Shown: positions 1 to 12,700, counted from the first letter of the stretch. The stretch is 64,000 bases of DNA from Myrmaecium sp. VS I D KN 1 (GCA_019775845.1 JADQAV010000043.1:1-64000), one strand, 5' to 3'. The notes: generated from the letters alone by a model not told the origin. Program-made: numbers and translations.

Positions 1-30
1 AACCCTAACCCTAACCCTAACCCTAACCCT
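1..30. repeat. Telomeric repeat tract (CCCTAA)5
   Basis: Five perfect CCCTAA units (TTAGGG read toward the end) open the window, the standard telomere repeat of most filamentous ascomycetes. Because they lie at base 1 in CCCTAA orientation, this is a left chromosome end, and not an interstitial tract. The tract stops sharply at about base 31. Confidence 0.95.
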
Positions 31-942
31 ACGGATAGGGAGGGTAACTAACGTAGAGAGTTAGGAAAGAAGAAGATAAGTATAAACTAAGGTTAGAGAT
101 ACTACTAAGTTTCTTATAAGTTAACTTCTTATAGAATATTTTCCGCTTCTATACCGTAGCGCGGAGTATAATAGTCTTACTATAAAGTAATAATATTATT
201 TAAAGCTACCGCTAATTAATATAGGATTATAGCTATATAATATAAGCGAGAGGTACTAAGTAAGTTATTTAATAGTAGAGGGTTTCGAGGTTATCCGCGC
301 AGCTAGCTTTAATTTAATAAGCTATACTATATAGCGGATTTAGAAGGGATATAAGTAGACCGCTACTAAGCCTATTATCTATAGTATATAATTAAAGTAA
401 TTATTCTAACTTATATACGCTCCGTATTACTAAGAAGGATAATTATTATAAAGAGGGTGTAGATAGATAAGTTTACTACTTTTAATATACCTTAGGTCTC
501 TTATATACCGTATCTTTTAGCGGTCGCGTTTAAGATTATTTATACTAAGAAAACGGACTACTAGTACTAGTATATCCCCCTAAAATAAACCGTTCGACCT
601 GCTACTAGGTAAACCGCAGGCCTCGACGTAAGTACTACTCGTTAAACTTACTACCGTGAACTCGCTTACTACAAGCTCCCTCTCTAGGAATTACGAAACG
701 CTGTATTAGAAGTAAACCCTTCTACAGCTCTAAATTAATATTATAACTCTTTAACCAAGCAGCTGGCTCTTTTCTTATTAGTGAAAATCCCCCAGGGGAA
801 GAGAGAGAAATACGTTTACTGGATTGTGAATAAGCATACGAGCAAATATTCGATAAAAACGCTGCAGATTTGTACTTTCACCTACTCTACGTAGTGCTCT
901 ATTATATATACATTCCAAACCGCCTCCACATCTCCACTCCCT
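31..942. other. Telomere-adjacent AT-rich DNA with RIP-like CpA depletion
   Basis: No gene is visible. From 31 to 600 the sequence is rich in TA and contains only one CpA (300-301) and one TpG (458-459), plus one TpG across 600-601, while CpG is kept. This is the mark of repeat-induced point mutation (CpA to TpA on both strands). CpA and TpG return gradually between 600 and 800, and the DNA is ordinary by the 3' end of the first gene. The parent repeat cannot be recognised. Confidence 0.8.
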
Positions 943-1992
943 CTACGAGCTAAACCACTGCCCCCCATTCGCGCTCACCAAGCAGCCCGTCATCCACGCG
1001 CTCTCCGGGCTACAAATCATCCCAACAATACCCGCAATCTCCTCCGGGTAAGCAGGTCTACCACCAAACTTCGCACCCAGCTCCTGCACCTCCTCACTAT
1101 CCCACTCGCGAACGCCGCAAAGCGGGGTGAGCGGGTTAAACAAACCGATCGCAGCCTTAACCTCATCGGAGGCAGCGCGGTACATATCCGTGATAACCGG
1201 GCCCGGGTTGATAGCATTCACGGTAGCGTGCTCGGCAAGCTCGCGGGCCCAGGTGCGAGTCATGGCCTCCAGGGCGCCCTTCGAGCCGCCATACAGGGTG
1301 AGGAACTGCAGGCCAACCTTGCTGCCGACGCTGGAAAGGTTGACGATGCGGCCGCTGCGGTCGGTGGGGAGGTGGGGTTTGACGGTCTGCGTGAGGAGGA
1401 TGGGGCCGAGGACGTTGGTGCGGTAGACGGCGTCGAAGTCGGCGACGGTGACGGCGCCGAGGGGCGCGGTGTGGAATTGGGCGGCGCAGTTGACGAGGAT
1501 GTCGATCTGGAAGGGGGGGGCGTCCGGGCGGGTTGCCGGGTGGGCGGGGAAGCGGGCCTGGCACGTGGCGAGGATGGTGTCGCAGCCGGCTTGGGTGGTG
1601 ATGTCGGCGCGGCAGGGCACGGCGGTGACGCCGTGGGTGGTGGAGAGCTCGGCGGCCAGGGCGGCGGCGGGTGCGTCGGAGGAAGGGGTGAGGTAGACGA
1701 TGAGGATGTTGGCGCCTTTGGAGGCGAGGTTCTTGGCGATGGACGCGCCGATGCCTGATCAAAGGGAGTGGCATCTTGTGGTTAGCTAATCTATCTGAAG
1801 CGGTGGGGGAATACGATCTCGAGGGCGGGCTAAGGGAGGAAAGGTGGTTGGGAACCCAGACTCCCGTTCCCAAGACAATGCTGAGTGATGCAGAGGAAAA
1901 GAGTTCCACTCACTGCGAGCTGCACCGGTAACGATAGCTATCTTCCCTTCATGCACGCGGGCGATGGGGGCATTGCTGCTTGTCAAGGCCAT
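943..1992 (-). CDS. SDR-family NAD(P)-dependent oxidoreductase
   Basis: Two exons, 1914-1992 and 943-1754, with a 159-nt intron (GTGAGT donor, CAG acceptor), give 296 aa. The Rossmann motif TGAARSIG lies at about residues 22-29 and is assembled across the intron. The family active site is present: Asn near 140 (RTNVLG), Ser near 168 (NLSSVG) and Tyr181-x3-Lys185 (YGGSK), followed by the NPGPV segment. Length and motifs fit classical SDRs (3-oxoacyl-ACP or versicolorin reductase-like), probably cytosolic. The substrate cannot be told. The stop codon is under 1 kb from the telomere and the coding sequence shows no RIP damage, so it looks functional. The start is the first ATG giving an N-terminus of normal SDR length. 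Confidence 0.88.
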
Positions 1993-3270
1993 GGCGTCCG
2001 TTCTGCTCTGTTCGTGGTTCGTGGTTCAAGCGGGAAGGATTCTCAGAAGGATTCTCAGAAGGATTCTCGGAAAGGATTCAACGATTCCAATGTATCAGAT
2101 ACAGCACTCCAGATCCCCAGATCCCGATCTCGATTGAAATGCAGAATGGGCGCGCAAGGTTCGAACTTCGACTGAAGAAGGAAAAAAGGGGCGAACAGGA
2201 GGAGAAGTACTCCGTAAAGAATGCCACCGCTCTAGCAACGAGCCAAAAGGGAAATCCAGGGGGTCCTGCAATGGTGAACGGGGTGAGGCAGCGTCCCGCC
2301 CTTACGGCCGCTCTTCCCTCGGACAACAGGGCGAGGCTCGGGAGGTGGCGCGGGACGGCGGGCGGGAGAGGGAAAGGTGTGTTAGTGTGTTAGTGTGGCA
2401 CTGACTCGTGTGGGCTCTGTGTGGGGTTTCGGTGTGAGTTGAGTGAGTTAGTCTCGCCGTTGGCCGAGTGGGATCCCGAGGAACGGCTTGCGTTGTGGGT
2501 CCGGCAGTTGGATCGTGTGGTGTCTCCCCCCTTTCGAAGAAAAGAAAAAAATAATCAAGGCCATGGCACATGGGTGAAACGTGCACCGCGTGGGTACAAG
2601 AACGGCTTCGCCCAGACTGGTTCTGGTTCTGGATTGGATCCGACCAGACAACATCCCCACAGCGGGAAAGGGGGTCGAGCTGCCTTCACCAGAAAAGTTC
2701 ACTATTTGTCGGGCTGTTTCTCAACTCCTCGGAGGGAAATTGAGGCCCGCAAGCATGCTGGTGGTGTTCGTGCGCGGGAGCGGGCCTTTCCATCCGGTTT
2801 GCGTGCCATAGCCAATGACAATCCCTCTGCACTCATCACAACTCACCGCGGTCGAGCGTCGTAGTCATCTCGTTCGCCTCTAGATTCGCGAGGCCAAGGA
2901 TATCCCGGGTTGTGCATCTCCAGATCACCTTTCCTGGTTCCACTCTATGCAAAAAGTTCTGTCTCCACGCCCCTGATCGCGACCTCCCTCAGCAACCTCT
3001 TCAGTGGTTTTTCCCCTGCGTGCTCGCTCAAGAATCAGGCCAGATCACTCCTCGCCACCGTCTCCATTCGCACCGTTTCACGTCGCTGCTTCTGAACTGG
3101 CCCGCTCGCGCCGCTCGCTCCGCCCCCAGTGCACGACCGGGACCTGCGAACCTGCATTAAACGATCGTCGCCAGCGGCAGAAGCGTTCAAGAAGTGCCAC
3201 TTCCCCCCCTCCTCATGTACACACTCGCGAGCTGGATGAAAAGTGAACCTCCACCCTTCGCTGCGTCAAT
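1993..3270. other. Gene-free region between SDR and PTH11-like gene
   Basis: No convincing coding sequence. It should hold the promoters of the leftward SDR and the rightward membrane-protein gene. A small tandem repeat lies at 2035-2070. Confidence 0.6.
2035..2070. repeat. 12-bp tandem repeat (AAGGATTCTCAG)3
   Basis: Three head-to-tail 12-bp units, the third with one change (CGG for CAG), followed by a partial AAAGGATTC. It lies just upstream of the subtelomeric SDR gene. Confidence 0.85.
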
Positions 3271-4656
3271 ATGTCCATCGACGCAAATATCGATCACGTC
3301 CCGCTTACGGGCGAGAATCTCGCCATCTTTGTTGTTTCCATTGTTTGCGGTATCATCTCAGCCATCATTGTCGCGCTGCGATCATGGGTTCGTGCGGGCG
3401 AAGGGCTTTTCGGTTGGGATGACGGGCTGATGCTGTCGGGACTGGTACGAGAACCCTTCTTTTTCTTCGTTGTATCCTTCCCTTCCCTCCTGACACCAAA
3501 CCAGATCATCTACATCGTCGAAGTCGGCTTAGCCTGCACGGGCGCCACGCGCGGGCTCGGCTCGCACGACAGCGCGCTGAACGCCTACCTGCAAGTGGAA
3601 GCGAAAAAGTACCTGATGATCTGGATGCTGCTGTACGTCTGCTCGCTGGTGCTGATCAAGTCGGCGCTGTGCGTGACGATGCTGCGGATCGCCCGGGTCA
3701 ACAAGCACTACCGGCTCACGATCTACCTCATGCTGGCTGTCATCATCGGCACCTGGGTCACCACCTTCGTCGGCATCCTGTGCCTGTGCTCGCCCGTCCG
3801 CGCGAACTGGGACACCGCGCTGGTGCTGGAGGGGAAGGCCACGTGCGCGTCCATGTCGGCCATGCTGGGGCTGTCGTACACGTCTACGGCGAGCAGCATC
3901 GCGACGGATATGGCGTGCGCGGTGTTGCCGGGGATCATCCTGTGGCGCACGCAGATGCGGTTGAAGGACAAGATCTCAGTCTCCATCCTACTCTCTTTCG
4001 GCTCGATGTCAGTATTCTCTCCCCAGCAACTTACCTCGATAGCTCGTTCAACTGACCGAAACCCACCCAGCGCCTCCATCTCCACCATGATCCGCACCCC
4101 CTACATCGCCTACTACAAAAACCCCTCCGACAACCTCGTCTGTAAGTCCATCCCCCTCCACCCACCATCGCAAACCCACCCCTAACCCCCCACCCCGGCA
4201 GACCACGTCGGCAACATCGTCCTCTGGTCCAACATCGAATCCGCCATCGGCCTGGTCGCCGGCTCCCTGCCCATGCTCCGACGCCTCGTCATGCGCAACA
4301 TCAAATCCGAATCCAGCAGCTCCGACCCGCTCAGCGGCGGCGTCAACAACAAGCCCACGGGTCTCGTAACCATCGGCAGCATGCCGGCCACCAAAGGCGG
4401 GCGACGGGGGCGGATGGGCGGCGGCGGAGGCGGAGGCGGGTTCAAGAATCCGACCGATATTGGCGTGTCGATTGCGACGGTGCGGGGGGGCCGGGATCGG
4501 GATGGGGATGGGGATGATGAGCGGGGGTTGCGGGAGGAGAGCTTGAGTGATCTGGAGGAGTCGTCCCGGGAGGGGCACCCCGGGGGCGGCGGCGGCGGGA
4601 TCCGGGCGGATTATACGTATGAGATTGAGTTGAGTAGTGCAAGGTCGGTGAGGTGA
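3271..4656 (+). CDS. PTH11/rhodopsin-type fungal integral membrane protein
   Basis: Four exons, 3271-3444, 3505-4007, 4071-4141 and 4202-4656, give 400 aa. All introns are GT-AG of 60-63 nt; the first two carry a CTGAC branch site. The first intron keeps the frame open and could be mistaken for coding. The N-terminus starts in a hydrophobic helix, followed by an RxWVRAGEGLFGWDD segment. Later comes an ILLSFGS-ASIST-IRTPYIAYYK stretch, the layout of the fungal rhodopsin-like (SAT4/PTH11-related) family with about seven membrane segments. The last ~110 residues are a Gly/Arg/Ser-rich cytosolic tail with a poly-Gly run. Family members include the appressorium receptor-like PTH11, but most have no known ligand, so a sensing role is only inferred. 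Confidence 0.88.
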
Positions 4657-5790
4657 GGCGGAGTGCGTGTGGGGCGCGAGGGGTGGGGTTTTTTCTTCTT
4701 TTTTTCTTTTTTTCTTTCTTTCTTCTCTTTTTCTTTCCTGCATGGAAGATGGCGTGGGGATGAAAAATGCTGGATGGCATGTTGATCTCTTTTCGTTTCG
4801 CGTTTCTTTATTGGGCTGGCGGTTTGATGTTACTTTTACTTTTTATACCCTTTCGAGCTTCATGCATGTACATGGATAGACATGTACCTTTATCATACCA
4901 CGGTTCTTGGGGATCTTTTTCTGCGGGTTGTCGAATGTAGATGGCAGGATTGAAGGTGTACCGGGGTATATCGCACGATCGGAGATCCTTCATCTTCGGG
5001 GAGCCGTCCCGCCGGGCCTGAAGTCCGCGTATGTAAAGCTGCTACGCAGGAAGAAAAGACTCTGGATTATACTGTGGTTAACTTCTCCAGCTTCACCTAT
5101 CAGGAGACAGTCGATGGAATCTGTGGTCTCACCCGCTATAGCCAGCATTCACAGGGCACCCAGCTGACTCAACCAGACCCTTACACCCGACGGGATCGCC
5201 GGACCGGTCCGCTCGCGCCCGTCGGCAACCGTTGCGCACCCGGACCGGTGCGACCGGGGCTGGGTGGTGCGTATCTTTGAGCACGGTTAGCTGAGCCGTG
5301 CGTATTTTGGAGAACAGGGAGCTGGGTGGTGATTCCTGCAGGATCATTGCGATGTGCTTCCATGCACAGCTGGACGAGGTGGAAGTTGATCTCGTCCGGG
5401 TTGTCGGGCGTGCGTTCCGCGTCGGCCAGAGGAACTGGCCTTGCTTGGCCCGTCAGGCCTAGGTATCACCATTGGTACATTTCTTCAGGCTACGGAAGGA
5501 GTTCTTCCGTGTGAAATTGAGCGGATATTGAGAGAAATCCTTTGGCATGCAGTGGAAGTACCTCAATCTATATATGGGTCATCCAACTGTTGGTATAACG
5601 CCACGGCAATATAAACGGCTCGATCAGCACTGCTGCCGACAAAAATAAACTACCGGGATACGAGGGCCCCGCCGGGATTACAGTGACTGGAGAAGGCCAC
5701 TCCTTGAGGTAAGGCTATATTAAGGAACCCGTCTGCTGTGATGTAGACCTCGAATCCAAGACATCTCGTCCCGTCTGTTGGTCCTTCAAC
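4657..5790. other. Gene-free region with pyrimidine tract
   Basis: A T/C-rich tract at about 4688-4738 follows the membrane-protein gene and is probably in its 3' UTR. Near 5280-5303 a short inverted repeat (GCACGG...CCGTGC) could form a small hairpin. No coding sequence is supported. The 3' part is presumably the promoter of the GH5 gene. Confidence 0.5.
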
Positions 5791-7176
5791 ATGTTCATCC
5801 AGACCGCCCTCACCTTGGTCACCCTCGCCTTCGCCCCCTCCGCTCTGGCACAACAGAGCGCCTGGGGTCAATGCGGGGGAACAGGATACAGCGGGGAGAG
5901 CAGCTGCGTGTCGGGATACTACTGCAAGTACGTGAACGACTGGTACTCGCAATGCGTTCCCGGCACCGCGACCACCACCGTGGCTTCCACGACCACCACT
6001 GCCGCCACCAGCGCGACCAGCGCCACAAGCACCAGCACCGGGACGGCCAACTCGACGGTGCCGTGGTGGTTCGGCGTGAACCTGAGCGGGGCGGAGTTCG
6101 GTGAGACCAACTACAGCGGCGTGTATGGGACGGAATACATTTGGTATGATAAGAGCTCGATTGATGTAAGTACAACCCAGCCTCGCCAACGATGATTCCC
6201 TTCCTGACCAACCCTGCTATCTAGACCCTCATCTCCAAGGGCATGAACATCTTCCGCGTCAACTTCCTCATGGAACGTCTAACCCCCGGCTCCCTAACGG
6301 CATCGCTCGACCCACTATACGGGGGCAACCTCACCGACGTGCGCAACCACCCCCCTGCCCCCTCCCCCCCTTACCACTATTAACCACTTCTCCAGACCAT
6401 CAACTACATCACCTCCAAAGGCGCCTACGCAATCGTGCAGCCGCACAACTACGGCCGCTTCTACGGGGAGGTGATCGAAGACACAGCCGGGTTCCAGACC
6501 TGGTGGACGAACGTCGCGACGCCGTACAAGGACAACGAGCTCGTGATCTTCGATACGAACAACGAGTACCATGATATGGACCAGCAGCTCGTCTTTGATC
6601 TGAATCAGGCGGCGATCGATGGGATCCGCGCGGCGGGGGCGACGACGCAGTATATTACTCCGGAGGGGAATTCGTGGACCGGTAAGCCCTCCTCGCCCCT
6701 TCTCCCACCACATTAACCACCAAACTAACCCATCCAACCCCCCCCACACAGGAGCATGGACATGGGTATCCAGCGGCAACGGCGCCTCGCTGCTGAGCCT
6801 CTCCGATCCCGCGGACTCCAGCAACAGCAAACTCATCTATCAAATGCACCAATACCTCGACTCCGACGGTTCCGGGACGAGCGCCACCTGCGTGAGCACC
6901 ACCATCATGGTGGAGCGGCTCGAAGCCGCGACCGCCTGGCTGGAAGCGAACAACAAGCGGGGGTTGCTGGGCGAGTACGCGGGGGGCGCGAACACGGTGT
7001 GCATTGAGGCGTTGCAGGGGGGGTTGGCGTATTTGAAGGAGCATAGTGATGTGTGGACGGGGCATGTGTGGTGGGCGGCCGGGCCCTGGTGGGGGGATTA
7101 TATTTATTCGATGGAACCGCCTAGTGGAGTGGCGTATACGGATGTTTTGCCGAGTCTTTTGCCGTATGCGACATGA
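5791..7176 (+). CDS. GH5 endo-beta-1,4-glucanase with N-terminal CBM1
   Basis: Four exons, 5791-6165, 6225-6338, 6396-6681 and 6752-7176, give 399 aa. A signal peptide (residues 1-20, ending SALA) leads into a family 1 cellulose-binding module at about 22-56 (WGQCGG, YSQC). A Thr/Ser/Ala linker runs to about 92, followed by a GH5 catalytic domain. The acid/base Glu is near 220 in NNEYHD and the nucleophile Glu near 333 in GEYAGGAN. Late motifs [12 protein letters not shown] and [12 protein letters not shown] match fungal secreted GH5 endoglucanases of the EglB/EGII type. The enzyme would cut internal beta-1,4 links of cellulose outside the cell. No damage is visible and the length is normal for CBM1-linked members. 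Confidence 0.95.
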
Positions 7177-9786
7177 GGAGGGATAGAGAGGGGGAGGAAG
7201 GGGGGAGGGGGTCTGGGCGACTTTAAGGGGAATGGGAGATGCATGGGGGGTATATAGATGTCTGTTAAGTGAACTCTTCCAGTCTACCGCATCACGCATT
7301 CCGTTCTACTCCGCCATGTTCTTATTACAGTATAATCCTTTATCCAATCACTCTCGACCAATCTCCTACAGTCTGAACCGACTGGAAATCTGCTTCTGCT
7401 ATGGACCTTATAATGCCATCTTGTACCCCCTCGTAAAAACTGTACGTTCTCCGCGCCATATTCCATCAGTCGCCCCTAGGTGCCATCGGCGTAGTCAGCG
7501 TACGTACCGAGGTCAGGAGCGCGCTTTCACTTCGGTGGCTCGGAAGAGCTGCCTTGTGTAAAGTACCCAAAAAAAGCACCATAGTACACGGAGAAGGAGG
7601 AAAAGGACAGGAATAAAACACCAATTTCCCGAGCTGTTGCAGAAGCACGGGAGAATGATACATACGACTGTATTAAACGAACCACTCCGTTCTCGCTGTT
7701 CTGGTGCGCCAGTAACTGCTAGATCGTCGGCTGGAGATATATTCATAACGGTCTACGCACCGTCAGGATGAGACTGGGCTGCAAGCTGTTCCGCTATGAC
7801 GTTGTGTTTTATGGTATGTACGCGGGTCCCTTTAAAGTATTCTGTCCAGCTAGGGTAAGATAGCTATTGCTCTTGGTCTTCCTACTTGTTCTCGAGTTTA
7901 CGGATTAAGTTAATAATAATAGTGATGCGAATGCTGTCCTTCACGTTGCCGGGGAAATCTGGGAGTTTCTTAACGCCTTGGGCCGTAAGATAGATATAGT
8001 GTACTCGTACGCATTCTCGTTCGCTGCTATAGACCCAGATCTCAACGAAGAAAGCGTACGAGCCCTACTCCGCGTCTAGGGGAATCCTGCGCGGGTGAAG
8101 AAAGCAAGGGGGCTTTAAGAAAGCGACATTAAATTAGAACATGCAGTGCGAGCCACTCTTCCTACCGAAACAAGTGAAGCGGTTTGTATTCCCAATGTCT
8201 ATGTACACAGAGCTAAATAAGAGGAGGAAAGGAGAAGCAGGAGAAGGGAGACGAGAGAACGAGAGAGAGAAAAGGAAAGGAGGAGCTAGATACGATCTAT
8301 ATAAACAAGAAGGAAAAGTCGGAAAGAAAGAGAAGAAAGGAATACGAGTCCTTAAAAGAAGAAAGAGGGAGCCTGCAGCTGGCACATTTCCCCATCTACC
8401 CTAGGATTCTTCCCTGCATTAATAACCTGATCGTTTTGTCTCCAGGGGTGACTTTGACTGGATAAGGAGGTGCAATAAAATTCGCGGACGTGAGCCGGTG
8501 TATTATACCTCTAGTACTCCTCTTACAGGCTTCAACTCCCTCGATCGTAATATTTCTCTTTTTTAGCGGGCGCGGAGATGCTCTAACATCAGGAGATAAA
8601 GCTAATACTAGAAAATTAACTGCTCTACTGTTCGAAGGCTGGCGGACTGCTCTATTTCAAAGCTTGTAGCTAGCCCCTCCAGCCCTAGATCGTCTGCCCT
8701 TTAGGATATCATCACTCTACTCTCCTAACAGCGATAACAAAATTATTAACCATACCTAACATCCCCTTATCACCAGGAGCCTAACTTCTTTACAAATGCC
8801 GTACTCACACGGGACGTAAATATAAGAAGTTCCCTAGTATCGCAACTCACCTTCATGACCTGGATCTACACCAGGATCCTCCTCAGCACCCCAAGCCCCG
8901 CGGGCTTAGAGTGGTATTTCCCTCCGAAAAGAGTAACATCCCATCATCCTTGTCATGATTTTATAAGGTGGCTATTATACCTATCATATCTGCTATATTC
9001 GGGAAATCCCGCCGCTCTGGTCTCGAGCAGGCAGCCAGCAGGCGCAAGCACAAGGGAGGGGAAAGAAAAGGAGGGATTAAAGGAAGGATAGGTTAGGGGA
9101 GAGCTGCGTTCGAGCGGAGTGACTAAGCGTGTTGTAAGGTGTGGTGTGGAGGTGTACGAGGTGATGGGGAGGTGCGGTCGAGTCAGCCATATTTCCAGGC
9201 GTGCTGGAGACTTATGTCCTGTTAAAAGGCCGTTAGTATAGCAGGAGCAGCAGAGCGGGGCCAGAGTGGGAGTAGGAGCAGGAGTAGGAGCAGGAGCGGG
9301 AGGATAAGCAGGGGGCAGAAGGAAAGGTAAGATGATTAATAAGGGGATAGGTATGTGAGTAGGTAGGAGGTTGAAGAGGAAAATAGGTAGGAGGATGAAG
9401 AGGGAGATAGGTAGGAGGGTAAGTTAGAGGGTAAGTAGAAGAATAAGTATGAGCCTGGGCAGGAGGATGAACAGGAGGAAAATCCTCCATCCGGCCTACT
9501 GTGTGTGTTACTAGAAGAAGAAGAAGCAGAGGTAGGATATAGAGTTTATAAAAAAAAGATCCCTATTTTACTCCGCTATGGAACGCAACACCACAACGAA
9601 GTCAGGAAGAGAAGGGAGAGGGATTGAACCAGTCAATACTTAGTAAGGAAAATAAAGTCATCACATTATAATAAAAGCAGTAATCATTCAAAGCGCCACC
9701 GACCCCGCCGACGAAAACATAAAAAAAAAGAAAAGGAATAAAACAAAACACACCAACCCTCTACCCTCCCTTTCCGTTAACCCCCA
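7177..9786. other. 2.6-kb gene-free region between GH5 and Dicer genes
   Basis: No intact gene is supported. An open stretch of about 57 codons at 7909-8079 on the plus strand reads like protein but has no start, no clear family and a stop at each end, so it may be a fragment of a lost gene. Purine-rich low-complexity DNA lies at about 8216-8380 and 9238-9480. Parts of 8520-8760 are AT-rich with few CpA/TpG, weaker than the telomere flank. Confidence 0.5.
9238..9480. repeat. Degenerate purine-rich repeat (AGGAG/GTAGGAGG type)
   Basis: About 240 bp in which one strand is almost all A and G with scattered T, built from imperfect units such as GGAGCAGGAGTA and AGGTAGGAGG. The opposite strand reads as an irregular Thr/Tyr/Pro-rich frame, a by-product of the repeat. 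It lies downstream (3') of the Dicer gene. Confidence 0.6.
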
Positions 9787-12700
9787 TCACCCCCCCTCCT
9801 CTCTCTCCCTCCCCCTATCCCTCCCCTCCAACCTCCTAAGCACCTCCTCCGCCACCAACGCCACCGCCGCCGGTTTCCCCACCGCCGCACCCAGATCCAC
9901 AAACCTCTCCTCCCCAATAACCACTTCACACGTAAACCACTCTTCCTCCGGTCCAAAAGCCTCTCTAAAGCCCTCTCCATCTCCACCCTGCCCACCCTGT
10001 CCATCCCCAGCAGCCGCATCCCGAACACGACGAACCACATACGACACCCTCCCCCTGCCCTTCCCCTCCCCCCTCCCCCTGGCCTCCCGCGCAACCCGCT
10101 CCGCAAGCACGCTCTTCGGGTGTCTTAACTCCACCCCTGCCCTGATCCCCCTATCCCCCCCTCCCTCCCCCAGACCTTCCATCAACACCCCCAAATACCC
10201 CAACACCCCCAGCCTCCGGAGGAGGGCCTCACACGCCCGCCACCCCGACGCTGCCCCATCCCCACCCCTCCCCTCCGCCGCCAACGACGCATCCAAAAAC
10301 ACCGCCGCAACCACACTCTCCACGACATCGGAGAAGAACTTCGGCAGTGCAAGGCGAGCGAGGGAGGCCCAGGGATGGGTCTTCTTCCTCTGCCCCTCCC
10401 GCTCCCGCTGCCCCTCCCCCTCCCCATTCAAATCCAGCAAATCCCGCGGCACCCGCAAAGCCGTCAGACGCAAGTGTCGAACACGCGACGCAGGCGCCGA
10501 GGCCACGCTCAGGAAGGCGGGGAGGGCGAGGTGATGCGTCTCCATGCGCAGGACGGGTGTGGTGGTGGTTGTTCGCCCGGTGTCGACGACGACGGTGGGA
10601 CGGGATTGGGGGGTGGAGAAGCGCAGGGCGAGGTACGCCAGCACGTCGGCATTCACGACGGCGGTTTTGAGGAGGTGCATGGTGATGTGTGACAGCGCCG
10701 CCGAACCCCCGGGCCCTGCTGGAGCAGAGGCCAGAGCGCGAACGACGAGCATATCCAGCAGCGCATCACCGAGGAACTCAAGGCGCTGGTACGACGGCGG
10801 AGCGAGCGGGGCGGAGACGGAGGGGTGGGTGAAGGCTTCCTGGAGGAGGGCGGGGTGCGTGAAGCGGTAGGCGAGGAGGCGTTGGAGGGCGTCGAGAGAT
10901 GCAGAGGCCGAGGGAGGAGGAAGAGGAAGAGGGGGGGACGGACGCAGCGGGATGTCAAGGGGACAGTCCGCCAACTCCGGGAGGAAAGCCGCGGCGAGTT
11001 CCGCGGCGAGGGGAAACCCGGCGTGCAGCCATGCGGCGCCGATAAGCGCCTCGACCACGTCGGCGAGGACTTTCGTCGCGACGGAGCGGCCGGGGACAGG
11101 GCCGTGGACGGGGGCGGGGGGGACGGCGGGGGGACGCCACTTGCGGGCGGCGAAGGCGGCGGTGCGGATGTAGTCGGACAGACGGGCGTCGAGGGCGGCG
11201 CGGGCGAGGCGGGCGTTGCAGACGCGCTGGTGTTTGGCGCCGGAGAGGTAGCCCTCGTGCCAGCGGGGGTGGCGGACGAAGAGGGCGAGGCTGGTGAGGT
11301 ATTTGAGGACGGAGTCGCCGAGGAACTCGAGGCGTTGGTAGTGCGAGGGGGCGTTGGCGGCCGGGGCGCAGAGGGCGGCGCGGAGGTGTTGGGCGCCGCC
11401 GGAGAAGGAGACGGTGGGGAAGAGCGCGGCGTGCGCGGCGGCGGCGGTCCAGCCGATTTCGAGGTGGTGCAGGATGGACGGGATCAGCAGGGCGAACTCG
11501 ACCATGTCCAGGGGGAGCCGGTCGACGGTGCTGTCCGCGAGGGTGAGCCATTGAGGCTCTCGGGTGGAGTTGTGACTTTGCTCCTGCTGCTGTGGTGGAG
11601 CATGCAAAAAATTCCTCTTCCTCTTCAGCCGCACAACCTCCATCGCATCCCCCTCCACGCGTCCACCACGATACACCCACAACCCATGCACCAGCGTCGA
11701 GCGCACAAGGACCTCACTCTTCTCCGCCTCTCTCAGCACCTCTTCCGCCGGATCCCACCCCTCATGTCTCTCCAACCACGCATCCAACCCCTCCACATCC
11801 AAAGCGGGCACAAACAGCGCCGCCAAATCACACCCCTTCTCCATCCGCGGCGCATGCACCGAGCGCACAATCACCTCGCTCACCCTCCTCGCGCGCTGCA
11901 GGAACGCAGGCGTCACATCAAGCGACCGCGCCTCCGCAACCTGAACCCGAACCACCGTCCGCGCATCCCAAAACAACCTCGCCTCGCCCTCCCTCGCCAA
12001 ATCCGGCAGCGGCACGGGAAGCAAAAGCCACATCCTCAACACCTCCCTGCCGGGTCTCTCCACCACCACCCTGCACCCCCATACCCTCATCCCCTCCTTT
12101 CCCCGCAATCCCATCCACTTGCGCCCAACCTCCTCCCACGGATCCCACGCCCGCGGCAGCATAACCGTCGCCGCATCCAGCGAGCGCACATCAAACCGCA
12201 CCTCCCCACGCACCGCAGGGGTCGGCATGAGATGATCGTCCAGCAAACCCGCCGCGTGGAGGGCGCGGCACGCGACGAAGGCGACGTCGCGGCGGGCGCG
12301 TTTCTCTGTGCGCCAGGGGCGACGAGCCGCGAAGCGGCGAAGGGGGGGGTCGAGGGCGTTGGGGAGGAGGAGCCAGGCGCGTAGAAGCCCAGTCGGGTCG
12401 TCGGCTTCATAGCCGAAGATGGGGCGCGGGTCGACGAACTCCCACCGAGGCAGGGCGGCGCAGAAGTGGAAGAGGTGTTGGACGGCGTTGAGGGGGCGGA
12501 GGGTGGCGCCGGTGTGAGGGATGGTCATGCACTCGTCGTCATCCTCCTCCTCCATGCCTTCCTCCTCCTCCTCCCCCTCCACCCCCTGGGCCTCCCTCTC
12601 CTCCACCGCCCTGCGCATCCCTCGTTCCAACCCCGCCCAGCGCTCCCCCGAATCCTCCCCCACCGTGGAGAACACCACGAACCTTCCCCCCGCCCTCCGC

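Noticed and set aside
2448-2515. tRNA-like D-arm sequence (GTTGGCCGAGTGG)
   Set aside because: Resembles a Ser/Leu tRNA D arm, but no anticodon stem, T arm or matching acceptor stem follows.
10825-12384. 519-codon plus-strand frame
   Set aside because: Antisense of the Dicer RNase III region, Gly/Glu-rich by composition only.
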